From positions 1 to 32,958 of the forward strand of contig LJUH01000008.1 of the NCBI GenBank assembly GCA_001303765.1: a stretch of 32,958 nt of DNA, given 5' to 3'. The position numbers and the translations under genes are program-made. Source of the stretch: Chlamydiae bacterium SM23_39. Its GTDB lineage: Bacteria; Chlamydiota; Chlamydiia; Chlamydiales; SM23-39. Positions 1-7,969 of the stretch are shown here, piece after piece (the first letter of the stretch is position 1; every line of letters begins with the position of its first letter). Below the pieces are notes generated by a model, which was given only the letters and a program-made list of their open reading frames with translations, made no database searches and had not been told where the DNA came from.

Positions 1-5
1 ATCAG

Positions 6-39
6 CTCAGCTCATGCTGCAAAGGGCAGCTGAGCTGAG
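6..39. repeat. GC-rich imperfect hairpin at window edge
   Basis: Arms 6-14 and 31-39 are perfect reverse complements (CTCAGCTCA / TGAGCTGAG). After a one-base bulge the stem continues with 16-20 pairing 26-30, leaving a loop of about 5 nt. A second small stem (37-41 with 47-51) overlaps its 3' side. There is no T-tract, so this is not a typical intrinsic terminator. Its base composition is far more GC-rich than the rest of the window. It may be part of a mobile-element end or another repeat, but the function is unknown. Confidence 0.55.
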
Positions 40-133
40 TCTTCGCGACTCCAAATTTATTTTTACATTTTACTGAAGTGTAAGATTATGTTCTACCTAT
101 TACAGATCCAAATAGATGGATCTGACCTGCCCC

Positions 134-1068
134 CTAAATTCGTCCATTTTTTAGTTTACTCTTTTTGTTTTTCATATATAAGCTTCTTCCTATACAAGTT
201 TTTTCTTTAACAGGTAAAAACAAACTTCCTAATCTCCCTAGGGGGATTTCGCCGGCCTCATTTTTATATTCTTTTGGAGTCATATAACCCAAACTACTAT
301 GAGGTCGATCTATATTGTAATAATCTTGCCATCTCTTGGCTAAAATCTTTGCTTCTAAAATAGTCTTAAATATATTCTTGATCCAAGAACTCTTTTCTAA
401 ATTTCCCATTAAAACTTTCTATATGACCATTTTTATAAGGTTTTCCAGGAGGAATATAGTTGAGCTTGATATTATTTTCATTTGCCCAATTTTTAATAAC
501 AATTGCTATGTATTCAGGACCATTATCTAATTTTATATTTTTTGGAACACCTCTGGTTTTTATAAGTTTTTCTAATTGTTTTACAACTTTTTTAGATTTA
601 AAGCTGGTAGAAACAGATAATAAGAGATTCTCTGCTATAAGAATCTATAACATTAAATATCCGCAATTTTTTTCCATTTTCTAATCTGTCAGACACAAAA
701 TCCATTGCCCATAAATCATTTATACTTGAAGCTTGATCTTGAATACCTGTAGAAATATTACTATATTTTTTCTTTCGCTTTGTTCTATGCGATAAATTTA
801 ATTTTTTATAAATCGCATATACTTTTTTATGATTTACCAATATTTTTTTTCTTCTTAAAACAGCATAAATCCTTCTATAGCCATAACAGATATATTTTTT
901 GGATATTTTTAATATCTCGTGTTTTAACTCTTTTGCATCTTTATAAATTTTTTTATAACGATGAGTGGATCTGCTAAAATTTAGATGCTCACAGGCCTTT
1001 CTTTCACTGATTTTATATACAGACTTAAAATAGTGAACAATCTCTCTAAAAGACTGTGAGCCTACCAC
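134..1068 (-). pseudogene. IS3-family transposase OrfB (DDE integrase), frameshifted
   Basis: This is the catalytic half of an IS3-type transposase, broken by two frameshifts. The first frame (from 1068 to 598) holds the HTH_21-like segment with SRSTHRYKK and YGYRRI, and the first catalytic Asp in AMDFVSD. The frame is lost near 600-620. The second frame carries the second Asp in LDNGPEY and the Glu in HIESFNGK. It stops near 370 (after DQEYI). The third frame resumes with the conserved WQDYYNIDRPHSSLGY segment and runs to a stop at 134, just inside the left inverted repeat. All three DDE residues can still be read, but no single frame joins them. The start overlaps orfA by a few bases, as expected for a -1 programmed frameshift in intact relatives. 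Confidence 0.88.
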
Positions 1069-1325
1069 TTTTTTGATAGAGCATCCTTCATAGCTTCTTT
1101 TGCCAGAGTTAATTCTGCTACTATCTTTTTTAATTGCCTATTTTCTTTTTCTAACAATTTCAGCTTTCTTATTTCCACACTACTCATGTCTCTATACTTC
1201 TTTTTCCAAGCATAAAAAGTAGTTTTAGAAATATTATTTTTTCTGCAGAGCTCTTCTATAGTATTAGTTTGATCTGCTTCTTGCAAAATTCTTAATATTT
1301 AATCTTCTGAAAATCTTTTTTTCAT
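1062..1325 (-). pseudogene. IS3-family OrfA (helix-turn-helix), premature stop
   Basis: This is the DNA-binding OrfA of the same element. Reading from ATG at 1325 (with an AGGAG-like site just upstream) gives MKKRFSED, then a TAA stop at 1299-1301. It continues in frame with ILRILQEADQ and the HTH segment NTIEELCRKNNISKTTFYAWKKKY. A leucine-zipper-like helix follows (RKLKLLEKENRQLKKIVAEL). In family members the stop position is normally Gln or Lys, so a single C-to-T (or similar) change explains it. The rest of the frame is open to 1062, so the damage here looks recent compared with orfB. Confidence 0.85.
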
Positions 1326-1384
1326 GATTACTCCTTTTTGGTTAGTAAAGTATATCATGGATCAGATTTTGGGGAGCGCGTCAA

Positions 1385-1522
1385 AAAAATTTATCTCCCA
1401 AAGATCTTTTAGTTAGATTAGTTAGAATTTATAAGCTTTCTATAAATGGAGAATGGGTGACTTCTGAAATCACTTATAAAACAAGAGCTATTTTAGATAA
1501 ACTTAATCTTACTGTTACGTAA
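1385..1522 (+). pseudogene. C-terminal fragment of a transposase-like protein (repeat family)
   Basis: This open stretch begins directly at the right end of the IS3 copy and ends at TAA 1520-1522. It contains LVRLVRIYKLSINGEW and KTRAILDKLNLTVT. From 1436 on, it is identical at the nucleotide level to the reverse complement of the last 89 nt of the window, so it belongs to a multi-copy gene. The pattern (a short hydrophobic ending after KTRAILDKL) reminds me of the C-termini of IS4/IS1634-type transposases, but this family call is weak. No start codon is present; the 5' part is missing or lies beyond the IS3 insertion. Confidence 0.5.
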
Positions 1523-1524
1523 AA
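1436..1524. repeat. 89-nt perfect inverted repeat of 32870-32958
   Basis: This is the left-hand partner of the inverted repeat at the window end. On its left the sequence continues as more of the same open frame to 1385 and the IS3 end; on its right the copies diverge after ACGTAAAA. Full identity against the decayed surroundings suggests recent movement or gene conversion. Confidence 0.95.
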
Positions 1525-1671
1525 ATGGTTCTTCAAAGTGGGAAAAAATTAAAATATAAAAAGTGGAAAGAAATAGTTATAGAACCTACAAATGTTATCG
1601 ATACAAAAAAACTAGAAGTTCATTGGCCAACATATAGAAGAAAACCAAAAAGATATCATCCATGGAGATAG
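1525..1671 (+). pseudogene. Short ORF, probable transposase C-terminal remnant
   Basis: This ORF encodes 48 residues. It starts MVLQSGKKLKYKKWKE and ends with the basic, aromatic tail RRKPKRYHPWR. A terminal HPWR after a basic stretch is, as I recall, seen at the ends of some IS481/ISNCY-type transposases; this is from memory and not verified. It begins three bases after the previous fragment ends and is followed by an apparent IS terminus ending at 1852. The simplest reading is therefore the last exon-like scrap of a decayed transposase rather than a gene of its own. Confidence 0.4.
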
Positions 1672-1692
1672 AAAGCTTTTTTTAGCCGCGTT

Positions 1693-1730
1693 CTTTCCCC
1701 ATGGGGGAAGATATTTCTTTCTTTTTTTTG
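1693..1730 (+). terminator. Possible intrinsic terminator
   Basis: A C-run/G-run stem (1693-1700 with 1703-1710, one G-U pair, CATG apex) is followed after a short gap by a T-rich tract to about 1729. It lies 22 nt after the stop of the HPWR fragment. The stem is short and the T-tract is displaced, so the confidence is modest. Confidence 0.4.
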
Positions 1731-1805
1731 TTTGTATTGATAAAACTTTTATAAACACCAAAGGTATTAATATAATAAAACAATATCCAAAGTCTAAAAA
1801 AGAAC

Positions 1806-1852
1806 CATTTCTACTTAGCCAGAGGAAAGCTCATTTCTACTTAGCCCTGACA
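1806..1852 (+). repeat. Sub-terminal direct repeats of an IS end
   Basis: The 15-mer CATTTCTACTTAGCC occurs twice, at 1806-1820 and 1832-1846, with a 26-nt period. The second copy runs directly into CTGACA, ending at 1852. Read from the right, this gives an element end starting TGTCAGGGCTAAG with a repeated inner motif. That is the architecture of transposase-binding sites at IS termini that begin with TG. It follows transposase-tail ORFs pointing the same way, so 1852 is probably the right end of an otherwise missing element. Confidence 0.5.
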
Positions 1853-1904
1853 TAAAAAAAACATTTTAATTAAATGCAATTTTTTTTAAATTTATCTATA
1901 AAAT

Positions 1905-2924
1905 ATGTTAGTATTAGGAATAGAATCTACCTGCGATGAAACTGCTGCAGCAATAGTAGAAGATGGTTATAAAATTTTTTCAAATGAGATCGCTTCTCAA
2001 ATAGATATCCATAAAAAATATGGAGGAGTCTTCCCCGAACTTGCTAGTAGAATCCATATAAAAAATATTATTCCAATAATAGATCTTTCTTTAAAAAATG
2101 CAAAAATAAAAAAAGAAGATATAGATCTAATTGCTGTAGCAAAAGGCCCTGGATTAATAGGGCCTCTTTTAATTGGAGTCAATGTAGCAAAAGCTTTATC
2201 TATTTCATTAAAAAAACCTTTTATAGGAGTTAACCATATAGAAGCTCATATATATGCTGCAATGATGGAAAATTTAAATAATTTAAAGTTTCCAGCTCTT
2301 GGTTTAATAATCTCAGGAGGGCATACTATATTAACAAAAATTTTAGATATAGGTAAATATGAAAAAATTGGAGCAACAACAGATGATGCTATAGGAGAAT
2401 CTTTTGATAAAGTAGCAAAAATTTTAGGATTAGAATATCCTGGGGGTCCTATTATAGAAAAATTAGCAAAACAGGGTGATAGTAATAGATATGATTTTAA
2501 AGCTGGGAAAATAAAAAATAGACCCTTTGATTTTTCCTTTAGTGGATTAAAAACAAAAGTATTATACACAGTCAAAGGTCAAAATTCTTCTATGCATAAT
2601 GCTATCATAATAAAAAAAAATGATAAAAAAGATATAGCAGCTTCTTTTCAAAGAGCTGTTTTCGAAGATATAATAAAAAAAAGTTATATTGCAGCTAAAA
2701 ATTTCAACTGCAAAGCTATTTATATAGGAGGAGGTGTTTCTAACAATCAAAAGTTAAAAGATATGTTTTATGAAAAAAAAATAAACATACCAATATTTTT
2801 TCCTAAAAAAGATCTTAGTTTAGATAATGCTGCTATGATAGCTGGGTTAGGATATCAAAAATTTAAAAAAAGAATAATAGGCGATTTGCTATCTTTACAT
2901 CCTCTCTCCTCTATACCCTTATAA
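1905..2924 (+). CDS. tsaD: tRNA N6-adenosine threonylcarbamoyltransferase TsaD
   Basis: TsaD transfers the threonylcarbamoyl group to A37 of ANN-decoding tRNAs, working with TsaB and TsaE in the cytoplasm. The 339-residue length is normal for the family. The ASKHA fold starts at LGIESTCDETAAA. The metal-binding histidines are in VNHIEAHIYAA (H111 and H115). LIISGGHT follows, then GESFDKVAKILGL, YPGGPIIEKLA and the late IYIGGGVSNN and LDNAAMIAGLG motifs. The ATG at 1905 begins the conserved first strand, so the start is secure. No strong ribosome binding site is visible. It is the first intact gene after the mobile-element debris and is separated from rpmG by 55 nt. Confidence 0.96.
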   Translation: MLVLGIESTCDETAAAIVEDGYKIFSNEIASQIDIHKKYGGVFPELASRIHIKNIIPIIDLSLKNAKIKKEDIDLIAVAKGPGLIGPLLIGVNVAKALSISLKKPFIGVNHIEAHIYAAMMENLNNLKFPALGLIISGGHTILTKILDIGKYEKIGATTDDAIGESFDKVAKILGLEYPGGPIIEKLAKQGDSNRYDFKAGKIKNRPFDFSFSGLKTKVLYTVKGQNSSMHNAIIIKKNDKKDIAASFQRAVFEDIIKKSYIAAKNFNCKAIYIGGGVSNNQKLKDMFYEKKINIPIFFPKKDLSLDNAAMIAGLGYQKFKKRIIGDLLSLHPLSSIPL

Positions 2925-2931
2925 TTTTTAG

Positions 2932-2961
2932 TTGTATCAATTATCCTTTTTAAGATAAAAT
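2932..2961 (+). promoter_or_regulatory. Weak candidate promoter for rpmG and downstream genes
   Basis: TTGTAT (2932-2937) and GATAAA (2954-2959) are separated by 16 nt, just upstream of rpmG. The -35 match is poor and AT-rich DNA gives such matches often. It is listed because it is the only gap of more than 50 nt before a very long gene run. Confidence 0.28.
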
Positions 2962-2979
2962 CCTCTTTTAAGGAATTTT

Positions 2980-3141
2980 ATGGCTAAAAAAACAGCAAGA
3001 GAAGTTATTAGATTAAAAAGTACAGAAAGTAAAGAATGTTATTGGACTACTAAAAACAAAAAAAATTCACAAGAACGTTTAGAACTAAAAAAATATGATA
3101 AAAAATTAAGAAAACATGTGATATTTAAAGAATCCAAATAA
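2980..3141 (+). CDS. rpmG: 50S ribosomal protein bL33
   Basis: This 53-residue basic protein of the large ribosomal subunit begins MAKKTAREVIRLKSTESK. It has the typical YWTTKNKKNSQERLELKKYDKKLRKHVIFKESK-type ending, i.e. the ERLELKKYD(P)xLRKHV signature of bL33. Only one Cys (C20) is present, so it is the zinc-free type. An AAGGAA site lies 5 nt before the ATG. It sits directly in front of a LolC/E-type permease and LolD, which is the arrangement I recall from Chlamydia genomes. Confidence 0.95.
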   Translation: MAKKTAREVIRLKSTESKECYWTTKNKKNSQERLELKKYDKKLRKHVIFKESK

Positions 3142-3143
3142 TT

Positions 3144-5102
3144 ATGTATGAATTTTTTGTAGCTTTAAAATATTTAATACCTAAAAAAAAATCTTTAAAT
3201 GCTACTATAATCTCCCTAATCTCAATATTTGTTATAACTTTAGTAATATGGTTGATTTTAGTATTTTTATCAGTAACAAGAGGAATAGAAAAAAACTGGT
3301 TAAATAAATTAACAACTTTAAATGCTCATCTAAGAATTATTCCCACAAAAAAATATTATAATTCTTATTATTATCAAATAGACAAAATATCAAAAAATTC
3401 TAATTTCACTTTAAAAACTATAAGAGAAAAATACAGATCCGCAACATCTGATCCCTATAATAATAAAATTGATAGAGAAATACCTCAAATATTACCAAAA
3501 AAAGAGAGTTATGAAGATGGATCTATAATAGATCCTGTAAAAAAATCTTATGAAATTTTAAAAAGTAAAAAAGATATATATTTTCAAGATTATGAAATAT
3601 CAGCAGCTCCTTTGAAAATATCTCTTTTAAGACAATTTAAAAATTTTGTTGACAAGGAGAGTTTTATCTCGCAGATGTCTTATATCTTATCTCTTCCTGA
3701 AAATAACCCCTACCTCTCTTCTATAATATTAAAACCAAAAATAGATGATTTAAACAACCTTCTTTTTTATTTAAAAAAAGAAGAATCAAGTCAAGATTTT
3801 TTTAGATTTTTCAAAAATATAAAAATAAAAAAAATAAATATATGTTCTATAGATAAAAAAACATTCCCTGAAAATAGTTATTTTACTGCTTTTGCAAAAT
3901 TTAAAAAAAACAAACCTATAAAAATTTTTATAGAAAACTCCTCTTTAAAAACTTCCAAATTAATAAAAGGAATTATTTTTTTTAAAAATGGTAATTTTAT
4001 TTTTAAAAATGAAAAAAACAAATATTTTTTAGAAAATTGTAAAGTTTATATTAAAAATCCATATATTCTAAATATATCAGAAAAATTTTTACCAAAACTA
4101 TTAATAACAACAAAAATACAAAATAAGGAACTCAAAGGAAAAGTAGATTTAACAGATTTAAAAATTTTAGAAGCTAACATTAAATTTTCTTTTGATAAAC
4201 CCCCAAAATATGAACCTCTTTGGATATATAAAATAAATAATAAAATAATTATGCCAAAAAATATATTTTATTATCCCATCATCCTTCCTAAAATGTTTAA
4301 AAAAAATGGAGTATTATTAGGAGACAAAGGTTGTTTTTCCTACACTGAAAGAGCTCCTTTTTCTATAAAAGAAAATAAAATTAAAGTTTTTGTATCGGGA
4401 TTTTATGATCCAGGAGTGTTACCGATAGGAAATAGATCTGTCATAGCTTCAAAAAATATAACTTCTACTCTACTATCTTCCTCTTTTATTCCTGAAGATA
4501 TCTCATCTAATGGAATATTTATTTGGGCAAAAAACATCACTTCTGTTGATCAAATAAAAAAAGATTTAGAAAAACATTTTAAAAAAGAAAAAATAGACAA
4601 ATTTTGGAGAATAGAAACTTATAATGAATATCCCTTTTCTAAAGATCTAATGCAACAATTTCAAAGTGACAGACTACTTTTTACCTTAATAGCTATTATT
4701 ATACTAATAGTAGCTTTTTGCAATATAATCTCTTTTCTAATAATACTAGTAAATGACAAAAAAAAAGAGATAGCAACATTACAAGCAATGGGAGCTACAA
4801 AAAAAAGTATAGCTTTAATATTTGGTTTTTGTGGAATAGTTGTCAGTTCAATCAGTTCAGTTTTTGGAATACTAACAGCATTATTCACTTTAAGACATTT
4901 AGATTCTTTAATAAAATTTTTAAGTTTTTTACAGGGTCATAGTATGTTTAATAAAGCTTTTTTTGGAGAAAAACTACCCAACACTTTTAGTATAGAAGCT
5001 CTATTTTTTATATTAATATCAATACCAATAATATCTATAATTTCTGCAATAGTTCCTGCTATTAAAGCATGTAAAATAAACCCCTCTAAAATCTTAAGAT
5101 AA
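3144..5102 (+). CDS. LolC/LolE-type lipoprotein-release ABC permease, enlarged
   Basis: This is the inner-membrane permease of a Lol-type system that extracts outer-membrane lipoproteins for export, or a related MacB/FtsX-family transporter. It has one N-terminal membrane helix (about residues 20-45), a very large extracytoplasmic region (about 46-505) and three C-terminal helices (about 510-536, 554-582 and 616-640). The FtsX-type cytoplasmic loop KKKEIATLQAMGATKKSI lies between the first two of these. The NPSKILR ending is typical. At 652 residues it is far longer than the roughly 400 of E. coli LolC/E; the extra length is all in the periplasmic part. It starts 2 nt after rpmG and ends 3 nt before LolD. 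A single permease suggests a homodimeric (LolF-like) arrangement; this last point is inference. Confidence 0.88.
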   Translation: MYEFFVALKYLIPKKKSLNATIISLISIFVITLVIWLILVFLSVTRGIEKNWLNKLTTLNAHLRIIPTKKYYNSYYYQIDKISKNSNFTLKTIREKYRSATSDPYNNKIDREIPQILPKKESYEDGSIIDPVKKSYEILKSKKDIYFQDYEISAAPLKISLLRQFKNFVDKESFISQMSYILSLPENNPYLSSIILKPKIDDLNNLLFYLKKEESSQDFFRFFKNIKIKKINICSIDKKTFPENSYFTAFAKFKKNKPIKIFIENSSLKTSKLIKGIIFFKNGNFIFKNEKNKYFLENCKVYIKNPYILNISEKFLPKLLITTKIQNKELKGKVDLTDLKILEANIKFSFDKPPKYEPLWIYKINNKIIMPKNIFYYPIILPKMFKKNGVLLGDKGCFSYTERAPFSIKENKIKVFVSGFYDPGVLPIGNRSVIASKNITSTLLSSSFIPEDISSNGIFIWAKNITSVDQIKKDLEKHFKKEKIDKFWRIETYNEYPFSKDLMQQFQSDRLLFTLIAIIILIVAFCNIISFLIILVNDKKKEIATLQAMGATKKSIALIFGFCGIVVSSISSVFGILTALFTLRHLDSLIKFLSFLQGHSMFNKAFFGEKLPNTFSIEALFFILISIPIISIISAIVPAIKACKINPSKILR

Positions 5103-5105
5103 ATT

Positions 5106-5756
5106 ATGAGCATAATTCTAGAAGCTAAAAATATATATAAAACATTTGATGAAACAGAGATATTATCTAACATAAATCTATCAATAAAAGAAAATTCATC
5201 CATTGCTATAATAGGAGCTTCAGGCGAAGGAAAAACAACTCTCTTACATATATTAGGAACTTTAGAAAGACCTACAAAAGGCAATATATATATATGTAAC
5301 AAACCAATAAAAGATGTAAATATTTTAAGAAACACCTTTTTTGGTTTTATCTTTCAATCTTATAATCTATTTGAAGATTTAACGATATTAGAAAATGTTA
5401 TTTTACCTGCAAAAATAGCAAGAAAAAATTATATAAAAAAAGCTATCTCTCTTTTAAAAGAGCTAAACCTTGAAAATAAAAAAGACTATCCTACAAAAAT
5501 TTTATCTGGAGGAGAAAAACAAAGAGTAGCTATAGCTAGAGCTTTCTGCTTAGATCCTAAAATAATCCTTGCAGATGAACCAACAGGCAATTTAGATAGT
5601 AAAAATTCAGAAAAAATACACCATCTTTTATTAAATTTTGTAAATAAAAAAAACAAAAGCTTAATATTGGTAACACATGATGAAGAGTTAGCATCTTTTT
5701 GTGATGAAAAATTTATTTTAAAAAGAGGAAAATTAATAAAAAAGGAACAATCATGA
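5106..5756 (+). CDS. lolD: LolD-type ABC transporter ATP-binding protein
   Basis: This is the cytoplasmic ATPase that powers the upstream permease. The 216 residues contain all ABC motifs. The Walker A is GASGEGKTT (37-45) and the Q-loop is FIFQSYNLFEDLT. The signature is LSGGEKQRVAIARA (133-146), the Walker B and D-loop are IILADEPTGNLD (153-164), and the switch His is in LVTHDEE. NLFEDLTILENV and GNLDSKNS are characteristic of the LolD/MacB/FtsE group. It lies 3 nt after the permease, and its stop overlaps the next start by 4 nt (ATGA). The adjacency to a single LolC/E-like permease supports the lipoprotein-release role. Confidence 0.92.
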   Translation: MSIILEAKNIYKTFDETEILSNINLSIKENSSIAIIGASGEGKTTLLHILGTLERPTKGNIYICNKPIKDVNILRNTFFGFIFQSYNLFEDLTILENVILPAKIARKNYIKKAISLLKELNLENKKDYPTKILSGGEKQRVAIARAFCLDPKIILADEPTGNLDSKNSEKIHHLLLNFVNKKNKSLILVTHDEELASFCDEKFILKRGKLIKKEQS

Positions 5757-7096
5757 AAATATTAATAATTGGATGTGGATATGTAGGATTAGTAACAGGT
5801 GTGTGTTTCTCAGAAATGGGTAACAAAGTTACCTGTTTAGACATAGATAAGAAAAAGATTGAAAATTTAAAAAAAGGAAAAATACCTATATTTGAACCTG
5901 GATTAGAAGATATCTTAAAAAGAAATAGCAAAGCTGATAGATTATTTTTTTCTAATGATTACAAAAGTGTAAAGGAATCAGAGATAATTTTTTTTACTAT
6001 ACCCACACCTTCTAATAACGATGGATCTTGCAATTTATCTTATTTAACCTCATCAGCTCAATCTGTTGCTAAAAATATAAATGGTTATAAAATTTTAGTA
6101 ATTAAATCTACAGTTCCTGTAGGATCAACTTTTCAAATAAAAAAGTTAATAGAAGAAGTGATAAAAAAAAGAAAGTTAAAAATAGAATTCGATATAGTAT
6201 CTAATCCTGAATTTTTAAAAGAGGGAACAGCTATTTTAGATTGTATGAAACCAGATAGAATAATAATAGGCAGTGAATCTAAAAAAGCTACAAAAACACT
6301 AAAAAAACTTTACTCTCCATTTATGTTAAACCATCAAAAATTAATAGAGATGGATATTTTATCCTCAGAACTAACAAAATATGCTGCTAATGCTATGTTA
6401 GCTACAAGAATCTCATTTATGAATGAATTATCTCATATCTGCAAATTAACAAATGCAAATATTAATAACATAAGATTAGGAATAGGGTCAGATAAAAGGA
6501 TTGGAGATAGTTTTTTATATGCAGGAATAGGTTATGGGGGTTCTTGTTTCCCAAAAGATTTAAAAGCTCTCTGTTTCTTATCCAAAAAATTAGGATACAC
6601 CCCTAAATTATTAGAAGCAGTAGATTATATTAATGAACAACAAAAAAAATCTTTTTTTAAAAGCATAAAAAAATATTTTGAAAAAAGGGGCGGATTAAAA
6701 GGAAAAACTATCGCTATATGGGGACTATCTTTTAAACCAGATACAGATGATATAAGAGGATCCCCTTCTTTATGTTTAATAAAAAATTTAGAAAGAGAGG
6801 GCGTTAATTTAAAATTATATGATCCCATTGCAATAAAAAAAGCTAAAATATCATTAAAAAAATTGAAAAATATATCATGGTGTCAAGACAAAATAGAAGC
6901 TGCAAAAGGAGCTGATGGTATAGCTTTATTTACCGAATGGAAAGAATTTAGACTTGTAAATTTAGATCTTTTAAAAAATAATATGAAAAACAGAGTTTTT
7001 TTTGATGGAAGAAATCAATATAATTCTCAAGAGATGAAAAAAAGGGGATTTGAATATATAGGAATAGGAGTAACAGAAATTGTTAAAAATAAATAA
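5753..7096 (+). CDS. ugd: UDP-glucose 6-dehydrogenase
   Basis: This enzyme oxidises UDP-glucose to UDP-glucuronate with two NAD+, supplying precursors for acidic glycans. The 447 residues begin with the Rossmann motif GCGYVGLVTG (7-16). Next come FFTIPTP, KSTVPVGST and VSNPEFLKEGTA (E153 region). TKYAANAMLATRISFMNE contains K209. The catalytic Cys265 lies in GYGGSCFPKDLKAL. The C-terminal domain has WGLSFKPDTDDIRGSPS and DGRNQY. The family could also include UDP-mannuronate-type enzymes, but these motifs fit Ugd best. It overlaps LolD by 4 nt and the next gene by 17 nt. With galE two genes downstream, it points to UDP-sugar interconversion encoded in one operon. Confidence 0.92.
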   Translation: MKILIIGCGYVGLVTGVCFSEMGNKVTCLDIDKKKIENLKKGKIPIFEPGLEDILKRNSKADRLFFSNDYKSVKESEIIFFTIPTPSNNDGSCNLSYLTSSAQSVAKNINGYKILVIKSTVPVGSTFQIKKLIEEVIKKRKLKIEFDIVSNPEFLKEGTAILDCMKPDRIIIGSESKKATKTLKKLYSPFMLNHQKLIEMDILSSELTKYAANAMLATRISFMNELSHICKLTNANINNIRLGIGSDKRIGDSFLYAGIGYGGSCFPKDLKALCFLSKKLGYTPKLLEAVDYINEQQKKSFFKSIKKYFEKRGGLKGKTIAIWGLSFKPDTDDIRGSPSLCLIKNLEREGVNLKLYDPIAIKKAKISLKKLKNISWCQDKIEAAKGADGIALFTEWKEFRLVNLDLLKNNMKNRVFFDGRNQYNSQEMKKRGFEYIGIGVTEIVKNK

Positions 7097-7967
7097 ATAT
7101 ATAGAAAAAAATAAAAAAATTATAAATAAAAGATTGAGAGAACTAATCCCCAAAAATCGTGATCTTATACAAAAAAAACTATTTGAATCAGCAAATTATG
7201 CACTTCATCCTGGTGGGAAAAGATTAAGACCAATATTAGTATTAGCAACTGTTGAAACTTTAGAAAAAGATCCTTCAGATGCATTAGATATAGCTTGTGC
7301 AATAGAATTAATACATACCTACTCTTTAATTCACGATGATCTACCAATAATAGATAACAGTAATTTAAGAAGAAATAAGGCCTCTTTACACAAAAAATAC
7401 TCTCCCTGGCTAGCTCTTTTATGTGGAAATTTTTTATTAACTTATGCATTTGAAATTATTACTAACAGTAAAAAATTATCTAATTTTAAAAAAAATAAAA
7501 TAATATCCGTTATTTCAAAAAAAATAGGTGGAATGGGAATGCTTGCAGGTCAATACCTAGATATTTTTTTTGAAAATAAAAAAATAGATTATAAAACATT
7601 ATCTCTCATACATGAAAAGAAAACTGCTTGTTTAATAACTGCTTGTTTAGAATGTGGAGCTATAATTTCAGAGGCTAACAACAATGAGATACATGCTTTA
7701 AAAAACTTTGGAGAAAAAATAGGATTAGCATTTCAATTAGTAGATGATATGTTAGATAAAACATCAAATAAAAAAATACTTGGGAAACCAACAAACATAG
7801 ATTTGAAAAATAAAAAAGCTAATATTTTAAATTTTTATAATATAAAAAAATCAAAAGAAATAATAAAAAAATTATATGATAATGGAATATTACATTTAGC
7901 AACCTTACCATATCCTCCTCCACTTTTAAAAGACTTAGCATATAAACTAATCTATAGAGACTACTAA
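7080..7967 (+). CDS. ispA: Short-chain polyprenyl diphosphate synthase (IspA type)
   Basis: This enzyme condenses isopentenyl diphosphate with allylic diphosphates to make farnesyl or geranylgeranyl diphosphate, the entry to undecaprenyl and quinone chains. The 295 residues show GGKRLRP, the first Asp-rich motif as YSLIHDDLPIID with the two-residue insertion of bacterial type II enzymes, and the second Asp-rich motif FQLVDDMLD. NKKANIL is near the end. The exact chain length cannot be read from the sequence. The start used is TTG at 7080, overlapping ugd by 17 nt. Another TTG about 54 nt later is possible, but it would remove the first helix. Confidence 0.88.
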   Translation: MLKINKYIEKNKKIINKRLRELIPKNRDLIQKKLFESANYALHPGGKRLRPILVLATVETLEKDPSDALDIACAIELIHTYSLIHDDLPIIDNSNLRRNKASLHKKYSPWLALLCGNFLLTYAFEIITNSKKLSNFKKNKIISVISKKIGGMGMLAGQYLDIFFENKKIDYKTLSLIHEKKTACLITACLECGAIISEANNNEIHALKNFGEKIGLAFQLVDDMLDKTSNKKILGKPTNIDLKNKKANILNFYNIKKSKEIIKKLYDNGILHLATLPYPPPLLKDLAYKLIYRDY

Positions 7968-7969
7968 AA

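Larger units (their letters stand above)
123..1383 (-). mobile_element. Degenerate IS3-family insertion sequence
   Basis: This is a full-length IS3-type element of about 1.26 kb with orfA and orfB on the minus strand. Both ends begin with TGAC. The left end reads TGACCTGCCCCCTAAATT (from 123) and the right end, reverse complemented, reads TGACGCGCTCCCCAAAATC (from 1383). Similarity continues inward for about 40 nt, through a shared TCCAT and TTTACT, so these are imperfect terminal inverted repeats. No 3-4 bp target duplication is evident: ATC lies outside the left end and AAA outside the right. Both reading frames carry inactivating lesions, so the copy cannot make its own transposase. Confidence 0.85.

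Noticed and set aside
1806-1852. Possible CRISPR-like repeat pair
   Set aside because: There are only two 15-nt copies with an 11-nt spacer, no cas genes and no further units; the position fits an IS end instead.
2246-2575. 109-codon minus-strand open frame inside tsaD
   Set aside because: It lies fully antisense to a well-supported gene and its translation lacks domains; it is a by-product of codon bias in AT-rich DNA.
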